A stretch of DNA of 6,795 bases from an uncultured Spirochaetales bacterium (GTDB lineage Bacteria > Spirochaetota > Spirochaetia > Sphaerochaetales > Sphaerochaetaceae), in contig CAMEXG010000115.1 of assembly GCA_945947045.1 (NCBI GenBank), positions 1 through 6,795 of the forward strand. The letters run 5' to 3'. The notes below the pieces were generated by a model. It was given only the letters and a program-made list of their open reading frames with translations. It searched no databases and was not told the DNA's origin. Position numbers and translations under genes: made by a program. Position 1 is the stretch's first letter. Each line of letters starts with the position of its first letter. Below, piece after piece: positions 1 to 5,928 of the stretch.

Positions 1-125
1 TCTTTAAAAGAAAGAGAAGGAACCTTCTTCATCTGGCTTATTCCTATAAATACATAAACAAGGAAGGCGATAAGAAGAAGTGATAAACAAGATACTATGA
101 CTATAACAATATTTTTTCTTTTCAT
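1..125 (-). CDS. N-terminal fragment of a membrane-anchored protein, runs off the left edge
   Basis: Reading leftwards from an ATG at 125-123, the frame stays open for 41 codons to the window edge. The peptide starts MKRKN (positively charged) and continues with about 25 hydrophobic residues (about residues 6-30, rich in I, V, L and F), then a polar SQMKK stretch. This is the pattern of an N-terminal signal anchor or signal peptide with the N-terminus inside; no lipobox or clear cleavage site is visible. No good Shine-Dalgarno sequence precedes the ATG, which is a weakness. In favour, a plausible promoter (158-185) and a weak terminator for the preceding gene (187-208) lie just upstream. Function cannot be called from the fragment. 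It is short, so chance openness is possible, but the charged-then-hydrophobic order argues for a real gene. Confidence 0.55.
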   Translation of the reverse strand, partial: MKRKNIVIVIVSCLSLLLIAFLVYVFIGISQMKKVPSLSFK

Positions 126-157
126 AAGTATTAACTACAAAAGCTCTTAATACATTT

Positions 158-185
158 ATTATCCAAACATCACTAGAATAATCAA
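158..185 (-). promoter_or_regulatory. Candidate sigma70-type promoter for the partial membrane gene
   Basis: On the minus strand TTGATT (180-185, four of six matches to TTGACA) is followed after 16 bp by GATAAT (158-163, five of six matches to TATAAT). Transcription would start near 151, leaving a leader of about 25 nt before the ATG at 125. The site lies between the end of the ATPase gene and the next start, where a promoter is expected. The call rests on consensus matching only. Confidence 0.45.
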
Positions 186-186
186 T

Positions 187-208
187 AAAAAGAGTAGCGT
201 TGCCCCTT
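187..208 (-). terminator. Weak candidate terminator after the ATPase gene
   Basis: About 20 bp after the ATPase stop codon, the minus strand can form AAGGG/CTCTT (with one G-T pair) plus an inner GC/GC step with a 2-nt bulge and an AAC loop. A run of five T follows at 191-187. The stem is short and imperfect, so this is a tentative intrinsic terminator, supported mainly by its position between a stop codon and a candidate promoter. Confidence 0.3.
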
Positions 209-226
209 AGAGAAAAACTAAATCTT

Positions 227-1639
227 TCATCTCTGATAATAATTGATCAAATCATTGTTATATATGTCTTCTCCAGTAAGGAAAGAATCGGGGAAAGCAG
301 ATGTATCGAAAGAAAAGCCTAATGGTGAGACAAAGCCGAAGGAAGATATCTTCAAATCCTGTATTTCTCCCATCTTTTGTCTTTCTTCTTTATACAACTC
401 AAAACTCATAGGCTTAGATAGATTCTTTACTTCAAAAACTTTGTAGCTGTTATCTAAAAGCTTAAGGACACAATCAAATTCACCGTTTTTATGTTTTTTC
501 CTATCATCATACCAATATGTCCCTATATCGAGGGCACTGGCTCCAGCAGTAATAAAGAAATACTCCCTTACTATTTCTTCAAATCGTTTTGAAATAAAAG
601 TATCGAGAGAAGGCTGGATCATCAGAGAATAGAATTCTTCAGGCCTTGTTCTTATTAGAATATTTCTATTGGGTACGATATAGGAGAAAAAGAACCGTAA
701 AAGGTTATCTTTTATTTCATAGAAAGTCTTCTTTTTGTCATCTTTACGGTTTATTGGACTTATTTTTTCAATTATATCCATACCTATAAGGCGTTTGAGA
801 CTTCTATCAAGAGTACCTGATACATCTTCACTCATCATATTCTCAATCTCACTATATCGCATGCGCCCGTTTCCTATACGAGAAAGAAGTTCTTGGGGGA
901 CACCGCTTCTACCTGCCTCTGTTAATAGAACGTTTTCAAGTGTGGTTCTAACCATTACACCATCAGTAAGGAGGTTGTCTTTTATATTCTCAAATAGAGA
1001 TTTATCTTCATCTATCATTTTTAGAGAAAAAGGATATCCACCGAAGACAGCGTAGAAAGCTATTTTATCTCTAAAAGCCAGTGATGGATAAAACAAAGAA
1101 GCTTCGATATACGAGAAGGGTTTAATGTTCAATACTCTGTCAAATCTACCGAATAAGGGACTATCAGACTCAAGTATTTCTTTCATTACAGTTATGTAGG
1201 ACCCAGATATTATCACTGTGATGTTACTGCACATATTATCGATTATTCTCTGGAAGTAGGAATCTAGGACACCAGACTGGCAGCTTTCACGCATATATGG
1301 GTACTCGTCTATTACTACAACAATGTGTTTACCCCTGCTTTCTCGTTCTATAGCCTCAAATATATCAAATATATCACGTAAGGAGCGAATGTATGAAAGC
1401 CCCAAGACTCTTGATGCTTCAGTGGCAAGTAGTTCTAGATTATAGAGATAAGATCCTTTGACACATTCATAGTAGATGACGACTGAAGAATCTAGGTCGC
1501 TGAGGGCAACACTAATCAAAGTGGTCTTTCCTACCCTTCTTGGGCCATAAATGCAGACACCCTTCTCTCTATTCTTTATAGAGTCTTTCAGTATTTTCAG
1601 CTCCTTCTCTCTTCCTATGAATCTATCTATATTTCTCAT
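227..1639 (-). CDS. Archaeal-type AAA-family ATPase with C-terminal DUF234-like domain
   Basis: This 470-residue protein belongs by motif order to the ATPase_2/DUF234 type of ATP-binding protein. It opens with FIGREKEL (7-14). The Walker A loop is GPRRVGKTT (32-40) and the Walker B strand ends in DE (111-112). A sensor-like strand reads TVIISGS (141-147), followed by the typical LFGRFDRVL segment (162-170). Residues about 245-295 look like a winged helix. The C-terminal third fits a PD-(D/E)XK nuclease fold: E354, GEFD (386-389), then EVK (403-405). The cellular role of this family is not established; some members are found near defence or mobile genes, but nothing here proves that. The start was chosen because the GRE motif follows closely, although no Shine-Dalgarno is visible. 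Sampled rows are AT-richer (661-720: 17 of 60 G+C) than oxidoreductase rows (4141-4200: 28 of 60), which may indicate transfer. Monocistronic by layout. Confidence 0.88.
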   Translation of the reverse strand: MRNIDRFIGREKELKILKDSIKNREKGVCIYGPRRVGKTTLISVALSDLDSSVVIYYECVKGSYLYNLELLATEASRVLGLSYIRSLRDIFDIFEAIERESRGKHIVVVIDEYPYMRESCQSGVLDSYFQRIIDNMCSNITVIISGSYITVMKEILESDSPLFGRFDRVLNIKPFSYIEASLFYPSLAFRDKIAFYAVFGGYPFSLKMIDEDKSLFENIKDNLLTDGVMVRTTLENVLLTEAGRSGVPQELLSRIGNGRMRYSEIENMMSEDVSGTLDRSLKRLIGMDIIEKISPINRKDDKKKTFYEIKDNLLRFFFSYIVPNRNILIRTRPEEFYSLMIQPSLDTFISKRFEEIVREYFFITAGASALDIGTYWYDDRKKHKNGEFDCVLKLLDNSYKVFEVKNLSKPMSFELYKEERQKMGEIQDLKISSFGFVSPLGFSFDTSAFPDSFLTGEDIYNNDLINYYQR

Positions 1640-1665
1640 ATTTTCATGTTATATGATAAATCTAA
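1640..1665 (-). promoter_or_regulatory. Start region of the ATPase gene: TATAAC box, no Shine-Dalgarno, three-codon upstream ORF
   Basis: Just upstream of the ATPase ATG the minus strand reads TATAAC (five of six matches to a -10 box) and, slightly earlier and overlapping, TATCAT. A TTGATT (1678-1673) lies 19 bp before TATAAC, which is longer than ideal. If TATAAC is used, the transcript would begin at or within a few bases of the ATG, so the message would be nearly leaderless. An out-of-frame ATG AAA ATA TGA ends on the ATPase start codon (ATGA overlap). Inference from motifs only. Confidence 0.3.
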
Positions 1666-1708
1666 ATTTTACAATCAAAAATGATGGCATCATAAATGAT
1701 TGTAAAAT
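1666..1708. repeat. 43-bp nested palindrome upstream of the ATPase gene
   Basis: Perfect 12-bp arms, ATTTTACAATCA (1666-1677) and TGATTGTAAAAT (1697-1708), are centred on position 1687. Inside them sits a second perfect pair, ATGATG (1681-1686) and CATCAT (1688-1693), on the same centre. Only the AAA/AAA triplets (1678-1680, 1694-1696) and the central G break the symmetry. The arm nearer the ATPase gene covers the TTGATT that could be its -35 box. A dyadic operator is the simplest reading. In a read-through transcript from hypB it could also fold as a long hairpin with a U-U internal loop. Confidence 0.75.
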
Positions 1709-1756
1709 AATAAGACTTAGAAAAACTATGTCGGTGTTCATGTAAGTTAAGTATTG

Positions 1757-1768
1757 TAATCATGATTA
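1757..1768. repeat. 12-bp perfect palindrome TAATCATGATTA
   Basis: TAATCATGATTA reads the same on both strands and lies between the hypB terminator and the 43-bp palindrome. It shares the ATCA/TGAT core with the larger palindrome, so it could be a second, weaker binding site for the same regulator. AT-rich 12-mers of this kind also occur by chance. Confidence 0.3.
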
Positions 1769-1803
1769 TTTTTAAAGGACTTACTGGAAAGTGGCTTATT
1801 ACT

Positions 1804-1838
1804 AAAAGAAGGCAGGTTTTGATCCCTGCCTCTTCTTT
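1804..1838 (-). terminator. Intrinsic terminator of the oxidoreductase-hypA-hypB operon
   Basis: Starting at the hypB stop codon, the minus strand folds GGCAGG (1830-1825) against CCTGCC (1816-1811) around an 8-nt loop. The stem extends through AAGAAA/TTCTTT after a 2-nt AG bulge, and the 3' side ends in TTCTTTT. The A-rich 5' base overlaps the hypB TAA. Stem, loop and T-rich tail fit a Rho-independent terminator, and the position fits the end of the operon. Confidence 0.7.
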
Positions 1839-2505
1839 ACTTACACCACTCTTTTACTTCTTCTTCAAACCATGATGAAACTTCGTCCATTCCTTCTCCT
1901 GTCTTGGCAGAGACCAGGAATATCTTTAAGTTAGGATTTCGCATCAAGGCGTATTCTTTTACTTTTTCTATATCAAAGTCAAAGTATTGTAGGACATCGA
2001 TTTTATTTATGATAAGGGCATGTGCAACCTGGAACATCAATGGGTACTTCAAAGGCTTGTCATGCCCTTCAGGAATAGAAAGAATGACGGCATTCTTTAC
2101 AGATCCCGTGTCAAATTCTGCAGGACACACCAAGTTCCCCACATTCTCCAGAACCACCAGGTCCAAGTCTTTTGTGCCAAACTCCTCCAAGCCCTGACGG
2201 GTCATGGAAGCGTCCAGATGACACATTCCCCCTGTATGGAGCTGAATACTTCTAACTCCACATGAGGCCATGGCCATTGCATCTACGTCGCTGTCGATAT
2301 CCGCCTCCATAACTCCCATATTGATCTTATCTTTCAATCTGGATGCTATTCCTTTAAGAAAAGTGGTCTTTCCACTACCGGGAGAAGACATTAAGTTCAA
2401 TAAAAACGTCTTCTCCCTCTTCAGCTCATTTCTCAACTTGTCTGCATCCTTATTGTTGTCGCTAAAGACGCTTTCCTTAACTTCTATAATTCTTATTTTG
2501 TCCAT
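1837..2505 (-). CDS. hypB: HypB, nickel-insertion GTPase
   Basis: HypB is the GTPase that works with HypA in the cytoplasm to load nickel into the large subunit of [NiFe]-hydrogenase. At 222 residues it has the length of the short, archaeal-like form. It shows the P-loop SSPGSGKT (40-47), the switch segment EADIDSD (67-73), the metal-site signature TGGMCHLDA (91-99), and NKID (167-170) with SAKTGEG (199-205) for guanine recognition. C95, H96 and C127 are the family's metal ligands in the G domain and are all kept. The N-terminal CXXCGC motif and the histidine-rich tract found in some bacterial HypBs are absent. The switch region EADIDSDVDAMAMA departs from the common EGDxxTxxDAxR pattern. The ATG lies 1 bp after the hypA stop with only a weak GAG upstream, so translation is probably coupled. 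No hydrogenase gene is in the window. Confidence 0.95.
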   Translation of the reverse strand: MDKIRIIEVKESVFSDNNKDADKLRNELKREKTFLLNLMSSPGSGKTTFLKGIASRLKDKINMGVMEADIDSDVDAMAMASCGVRSIQLHTGGMCHLDASMTRQGLEEFGTKDLDLVVLENVGNLVCPAEFDTGSVKNAVILSIPEGHDKPLKYPLMFQVAHALIINKIDVLQYFDFDIEKVKEYALMRNPNLKIFLVSAKTGEGMDEVSSWFEEEVKEWCK

Positions 2506-2506
2506 A

Positions 2507-2854
2507 TTACTCTATCGCTTCAATTTCCTTGATGATTATCTCATTACCTTGTAAGAGATAAGTCCTCCCGCTACCGCAGTATGGGCATACTTTGCCATAC
2601 TCCAGCGTTCCGTATTCTTTCTTGCAATCTTCACAGTAAGTGAGTGCAGGAATCCTTTCAATCTTTACTCCTGCATCTTTCAGTACCGTCTCTTTCTTTA
2701 CCGCCCAATTCCAGCAATCTTCAAAGAGATCGGGAATTACAGTGGAGACTTCTCCGATCTCCACTGTAATAGAAGCGACTCTCTTTACATTGTTCTCCTC
2801 TGCAATTCGCTTTACTGTATCGAGAGTATGAAAGACCACACCCAGCTCATGCAT
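2507..2854 (-). CDS. hypA: HypA, hydrogenase maturation nickel metallochaperone
   Basis: HypA binds nickel and passes it, with HypB, to the apo-hydrogenase. The start is set at the ATG at 2854 because it gives the invariant MHE N-terminus (His2 is the nickel ligand) and the normal family length of 115 residues. A GGAG lies 9 nt upstream (2867-2864). The open frame continues to 2902, but that extension is coding sequence of the upstream gene. The structural zinc site is a pair of CXXC motifs, CEDC (74-77) and CPYC (90-93). The gene overlaps the end of the oxidoreductase gene by 8 bp (ATGCATGA) and ends 1 bp before hypB, so the three are surely co-transcribed. The GEVSTVIPDLFEDCW region (34-48) matches the family core with an unusual C47-W48. 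Confidence 0.95.
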   Translation of the reverse strand: MHELGVVFHTLDTVKRIAEENNVKRVASITVEIGEVSTVIPDLFEDCWNWAVKKETVLKDAGVKIERIPALTYCEDCKKEYGTLEYGKVCPYCGSGRTYLLQGNEIIIKEIEAIE

Positions 2855-5672
2855 TATCTTTGTCTCCGCCAAAGAGAATCTTAACGCCTCTCTTTGCTGC
2901 ATATGGGATAATATGTTTGAATTTGTCTTCAGCCTTCACCATCTTTGTATTCTCAGGATGGTCCCTATGTAGAGTGATGGCATCAAACTTACACTTGGTG
3001 GTACAGATACCACATCCGATACACTTATTTGGGTCTACAACCGTAACTCCGCATCCCAGACACCTTGATGTTTCTGTCTTCACCTGTTCTTCCGTCAATA
3101 TTCCAGAAGGATCTTTAAATGAGAACTTCTCTACGTCGTCCCTCTCTTCAGGCTCCTCTCTTCCGGCAGTGTCATAGCTTACGATGGAAATGTCATCTTT
3201 ATTAAGCTCAATAAACTCACGTTTATTTCTACCTATTGTCATATGACCATTCTGCACAAAGCGATGAAGAGACTCCGATGCTTCGTGGCCTTGAGCTATA
3301 GCGTCTATGACAAATTTCGGTCCTGTAAGAACATCGCCGCCCACAAATATATCACTCTGACTTGTCTGATAAGTATATTTCTCAGCCTTTGGATAATTTC
3401 CTCTATGGAACTCTACACCCTCTCCCTCCAAGAGCTTTCCCCACTCGATCTTCTGGCCTATAGCGAAGATTACTTTTGTAGCAGGCAGAGTGATAGTCTC
3501 ATCTTCGTTGTACTTAGGATCAAATTTTCCTTCTTCATTGAATACGGAAATACAGCGTTTAAATACAACGCCAACAACCTTTCCATTTTCTTCAATTACT
3601 TCCTTTGGTCCCCAACCACACTTGATCTCGACACCGTCTTCCCTTGCTTCTCTTATTTCAAGTTTCGAAGCAGGCATGATGTCTTCTGTCTCCAAAGAGA
3701 GCATTGTGACCCTCTTCGCACCGCTACGTTTACTGACGCGGGCTGCATCGATAGCTACGTTACCGCCTCCGACGACAATTGTTTCATCAGAGAAAGAAAG
3801 TTTTCCAGTGTTTGCTCTATGTAAGAAATCGATGGCCGTCTCAGTGCCTTCAGCTCTTTCGCCCTTGACTCCAGGGTATCTTCCACCTTGGCATCCGATG
3901 GCGATATAGAACGCCTTATATCCTTCTTTTCTGAGATCAGAGAGTGTGATGTCTTTTCCGACTTCGACTCCAGTCTTGATCTCCACACCCATCTCTCTCA
4001 TAATCTCAATTTCAGCGTCTATTACATCTTTTTCAAGTTTATAGGAAGGAATACCGTAAGTAAGCATACCCCCAGGAATCTTATTTTTCTCGAATACAGT
4101 GGGGTAATATCCCATCTGAGCTAGATAAAAGGCGCATGAGAGGCCAGATGGACCTCCGCCGATAATCGCAATCTTTTCCTTCCATCTGCCTTTATTTGAT
4201 GCAACGACAATTTCAGGAACATAACGATGCTCAGCCTCCAGGTCTTTCTGGGCGATGAACTTCTTCACTTCATCGATGGATACAGCTCTATCGATGGTGG
4301 AGCGAGTGCATGCGTCTTCGCATTTTTTATTACATATACGTCCACATACAGCAGGGAAAGGATTCTCTTTCTTGATAAGTGCAAGTGCTTCCCTATACTT
4401 TCCTTGTGAAGCTTTCTTCAAGTATCCCTGAACGGCGATATGGGCAGGACAAGCTGTCTTACAAGGGGCAGTGCCTGTAGTGTGGCAGTTGATCCTGTTG
4501 TTGTCACGATAATCCTCGTCCCACATTTCTTTTCCCCACTTACGTTTATCGGGGAGAGGCTGACGAGGATACTTTACTTCGCTTCCATCTTTTTTACACA
4601 GCTTCTGTCCCAGCTTTAATGCTCCTGCAGGACAATACTCTACACACTGACCACATGCAACGCAGTTTTCCTTGTTGACATGCGCCCTATAAGCGGAAGC
4701 CGACATATTAGGAGTGTTAAATAGCTGGGAAGTACGTAGAGCATTGCATATCTTCACATTACAGTTGCAGATAGCGAAGATCTTGTTCTCTCCATCGATA
4801 TTAGTCACCTGATGGACAAAGCCATTGTCTTCAGCACGCTTTAGTATCTCCATGGCCTCGTCATATGTAATATCGTGGCCACGACCTGTCTCTCTGCAGT
4901 AATCAGCCATATCGCCTACACCGATACACCAATCTTCATAGTCATCGGCACAGCCTTCATCAAGCTTCTTTCTACCGTATCTGCAGGAGCAGATTGATGC
5001 ACCTATATGGCCTTCATATTTCTTGAGCCAATAAGAAATATGCTCAAGATCCATGGTGCCGTTCTCCATCTCAATGGCTTTCTCAACGGGAATGACATGC
5101 ATTCCTATTCCTCCACCTCCAGGAGGAACCATCTGCGTTATTCCGGCCAAAGGCAGGAATGTCATACGCTCAAAAAACATTGCAAGCTCAGGATGTCGAT
5201 CCATCAAAGCAGTGTTCATATTTGTATATTCGGCACTTCCAGGCACGAAGAGAGGAATCCAATAGTGTCTATCCTCCTTATTATAAGTAGTTCCCTCAAT
5301 AGGACCGTCTTTTGTGTATTTGTCACCATAGTCATACTCCAGCATTCCGAGGAAAGATAGCTTATCCAGAGTTGCGTCGGTCTTCTCATCCGTCATTCCA
5401 AGTCGATTGCACATATCTTTCATCTCTGAGTATGGATACTTCTTTCTGACTTTCATCTGAAGAAAGAGATCCAAGGCGTTCTCAGACATCTCTTTATCCA
5501 GTTCATCTTCGAATATACATGCAAATCCCCAGTACTCAGGGTCTTCAACTGTAATTCCCTTTATCTTTCCAGCGGCTCTATCCGTTACTTTTCTGACAAA
5601 TTTCAATAGCTTGGGGTTTGGTGTCTTGTCGCTCATATGTGCAGGCACATATTTCTTGCTCATCTCTGGCAT
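2847..5672 (-). CDS. Multidomain iron-sulfur flavoprotein oxidoreductase, GltD/NfnB-like
   Basis: First gene of the operon, about 941 residues (numbers count from the ATG at 5675). Residues 66-115 resemble a winged helix. A cysteine-rich module follows: SICSCR (C229, C231), C242, C250, C260 and AICNCNVKIC (C303, C305, C310). A 4Fe-4S ferredoxin motif lies at 338-349 (C338, C341, C344, C348). The GltD-type N-terminal cluster has C397, C405, C409, C444, C448, C452 and C456. The FAD loop is GGGPSG (506-511), the NAD(P)H loop GGGNVAID (636-643), and the FAD C-terminal motif DIFVGGD (775-781). The tail has C872/C875 and C885/C888/C891/C895. GltD/NfnB relatives pass electrons between NAD(P)H and ferredoxin-type clusters. 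No glutamate synthase large subunit is present, so glutamate synthesis is unlikely. The second ATG (5672) is preferred because AGGAG stands 7 nt before it. Likely cytoplasmic; true substrate unknown. Confidence 0.88.
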   Translation of the reverse strand: MPEMSKKYVPAHMSDKTPNPKLLKFVRKVTDRAAGKIKGITVEDPEYWGFACIFEDELDKEMSENALDLFLQMKVRKKYPYSEMKDMCNRLGMTDEKTDATLDKLSFLGMLEYDYGDKYTKDGPIEGTTYNKEDRHYWIPLFVPGSAEYTNMNTALMDRHPELAMFFERMTFLPLAGITQMVPPGGGGIGMHVIPVEKAIEMENGTMDLEHISYWLKKYEGHIGASICSCRYGRKKLDEGCADDYEDWCIGVGDMADYCRETGRGHDITYDEAMEILKRAEDNGFVHQVTNIDGENKIFAICNCNVKICNALRTSQLFNTPNMSASAYRAHVNKENCVACGQCVEYCPAGALKLGQKLCKKDGSEVKYPRQPLPDKRKWGKEMWDEDYRDNNRINCHTTGTAPCKTACPAHIAVQGYLKKASQGKYREALALIKKENPFPAVCGRICNKKCEDACTRSTIDRAVSIDEVKKFIAQKDLEAEHRYVPEIVVASNKGRWKEKIAIIGGGPSGLSCAFYLAQMGYYPTVFEKNKIPGGMLTYGIPSYKLEKDVIDAEIEIMREMGVEIKTGVEVGKDITLSDLRKEGYKAFYIAIGCQGGRYPGVKGERAEGTETAIDFLHRANTGKLSFSDETIVVGGGNVAIDAARVSKRSGAKRVTMLSLETEDIMPASKLEIREAREDGVEIKCGWGPKEVIEENGKVVGVVFKRCISVFNEEGKFDPKYNEDETITLPATKVIFAIGQKIEWGKLLEGEGVEFHRGNYPKAEKYTYQTSQSDIFVGGDVLTGPKFVIDAIAQGHEASESLHRFVQNGHMTIGRNKREFIELNKDDISIVSYDTAGREEPEERDDVEKFSFKDPSGILTEEQVKTETSRCLGCGVTVVDPNKCIGCGICTTKCKFDAITLHRDHPENTKMVKAEDKFKHIIPYAAKRGVKILFGGDKDNA

Positions 5673-5679
5673 CATTTCT

Positions 5680-5684
5680 CTCCT
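5680..5684 (-). promoter_or_regulatory. Ribosome binding site AGGAG for the oxidoreductase gene
   Basis: AGGAG on the minus strand stands 4 nt before the first ATG (5675) and 7 nt before the adjacent in-frame second ATG (5672). The longer spacing is closer to the usual optimum, so the second ATG is the more likely start. The protein differs by one methionine. Confidence 0.7.
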
Positions 5685-5703
5685 GACAATTGGATATATA
5701 TGC

Positions 5704-5721
5704 TTTCATTGTACAATAAAA
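5704..5721. promoter_or_regulatory. Palindrome ATTGTACAAT overlapping a candidate -10 box of the operon
   Basis: ATTGTACAAT (5708-5717) is a perfect 10-bp palindrome. With one mismatched pair the symmetry extends to TTT/AAA on each side (5704-5721). On the minus strand it contains TACAAT (5713-5708), a five-of-six match to a -10 box. This would start transcription near 5702 and give a leader of about 27-30 nt. The expected -35 position (near 5731-5736) reads CTTTTT and is poor, so an activator, or a repressor acting at the -10, is possible. No known operator is recognised. Confidence 0.4.
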
Positions 5722-5928
5722 AGAAAATGAAAAAAGAAGAAAAACTGAACATGTATATTCTTTTTTCATTATTTGGCTTTACACTCACTCTTTTTCTGTA
5801 AAAGAAGCTTGATGCCTACTCTTTTCTTTTTTCACAACAATAATTATGGCAAATCACAGAAAACTACAGGCTGTTATCGGTTATTTCTAATGTTATGGGA
5901 AGCATAATAAAGATTAGAGCGAAATAGA

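Larger units (their letters stand above)
5676..5928. other. Intergenic region between the TPR gene and the oxidoreductase operon
   Basis: This 253-bp AT-rich stretch holds the ribosome binding site and palindrome described separately. It also holds a purine tract on the plus strand (5718-5744, a single T at 5728), which is a pyrimidine tract on the transcribed strand. I find no convincing terminator hairpin after the TPR gene and no RNA gene. A 63-codon open frame (5769-5578) crosses it but overlaps the oxidoreductase start and lacks a ribosome binding site. Confidence 0.5.

Noticed and set aside
735..1055. 106-codon open frame on the plus strand
   Set aside because: Antisense to the ATPase gene, with no ribosome binding site or recognisable domain.
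1666..1708. Assignment of the large palindrome to a known operator (NikR, BirA, Rex)
   Set aside because: Arm sequence and spacing do not match the consensus sites I know: NikR GTATGA-N16-TCATAC, BirA TTGTAAACC-type arms in the opposite order, Rex TTGTTAA-N4-TTAACAA.
2855..2902. Longer hypA start, adding 16 residues before MHE
   Set aside because: The extension lies inside the end of the oxidoreductase gene, HypA must begin with Met-His-Glu for nickel binding, and a GGAG stands 9 nt before the ATG at 2854.
3243..3824. 193-codon open frame on the plus strand
   Set aside because: It lies wholly antisense to the oxidoreductase gene, whose motifs span the same DNA, and its translation shows no family signature.
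3490..3909. 139-codon open frame on the plus strand
   Set aside because: Antisense shadow of the FAD/NAD(P)H module; low-complexity serine- and threonine-rich translation.
5578..5769. 63-residue open frame starting MKKEY with a hydrophobic stretch
   Set aside because: It looks like a signal peptide at first, but it overlaps the first 100 bp of the oxidoreductase gene in another frame, crosses the likely promoter and ribosome binding site, and has no Shine-Dalgarno of its own.
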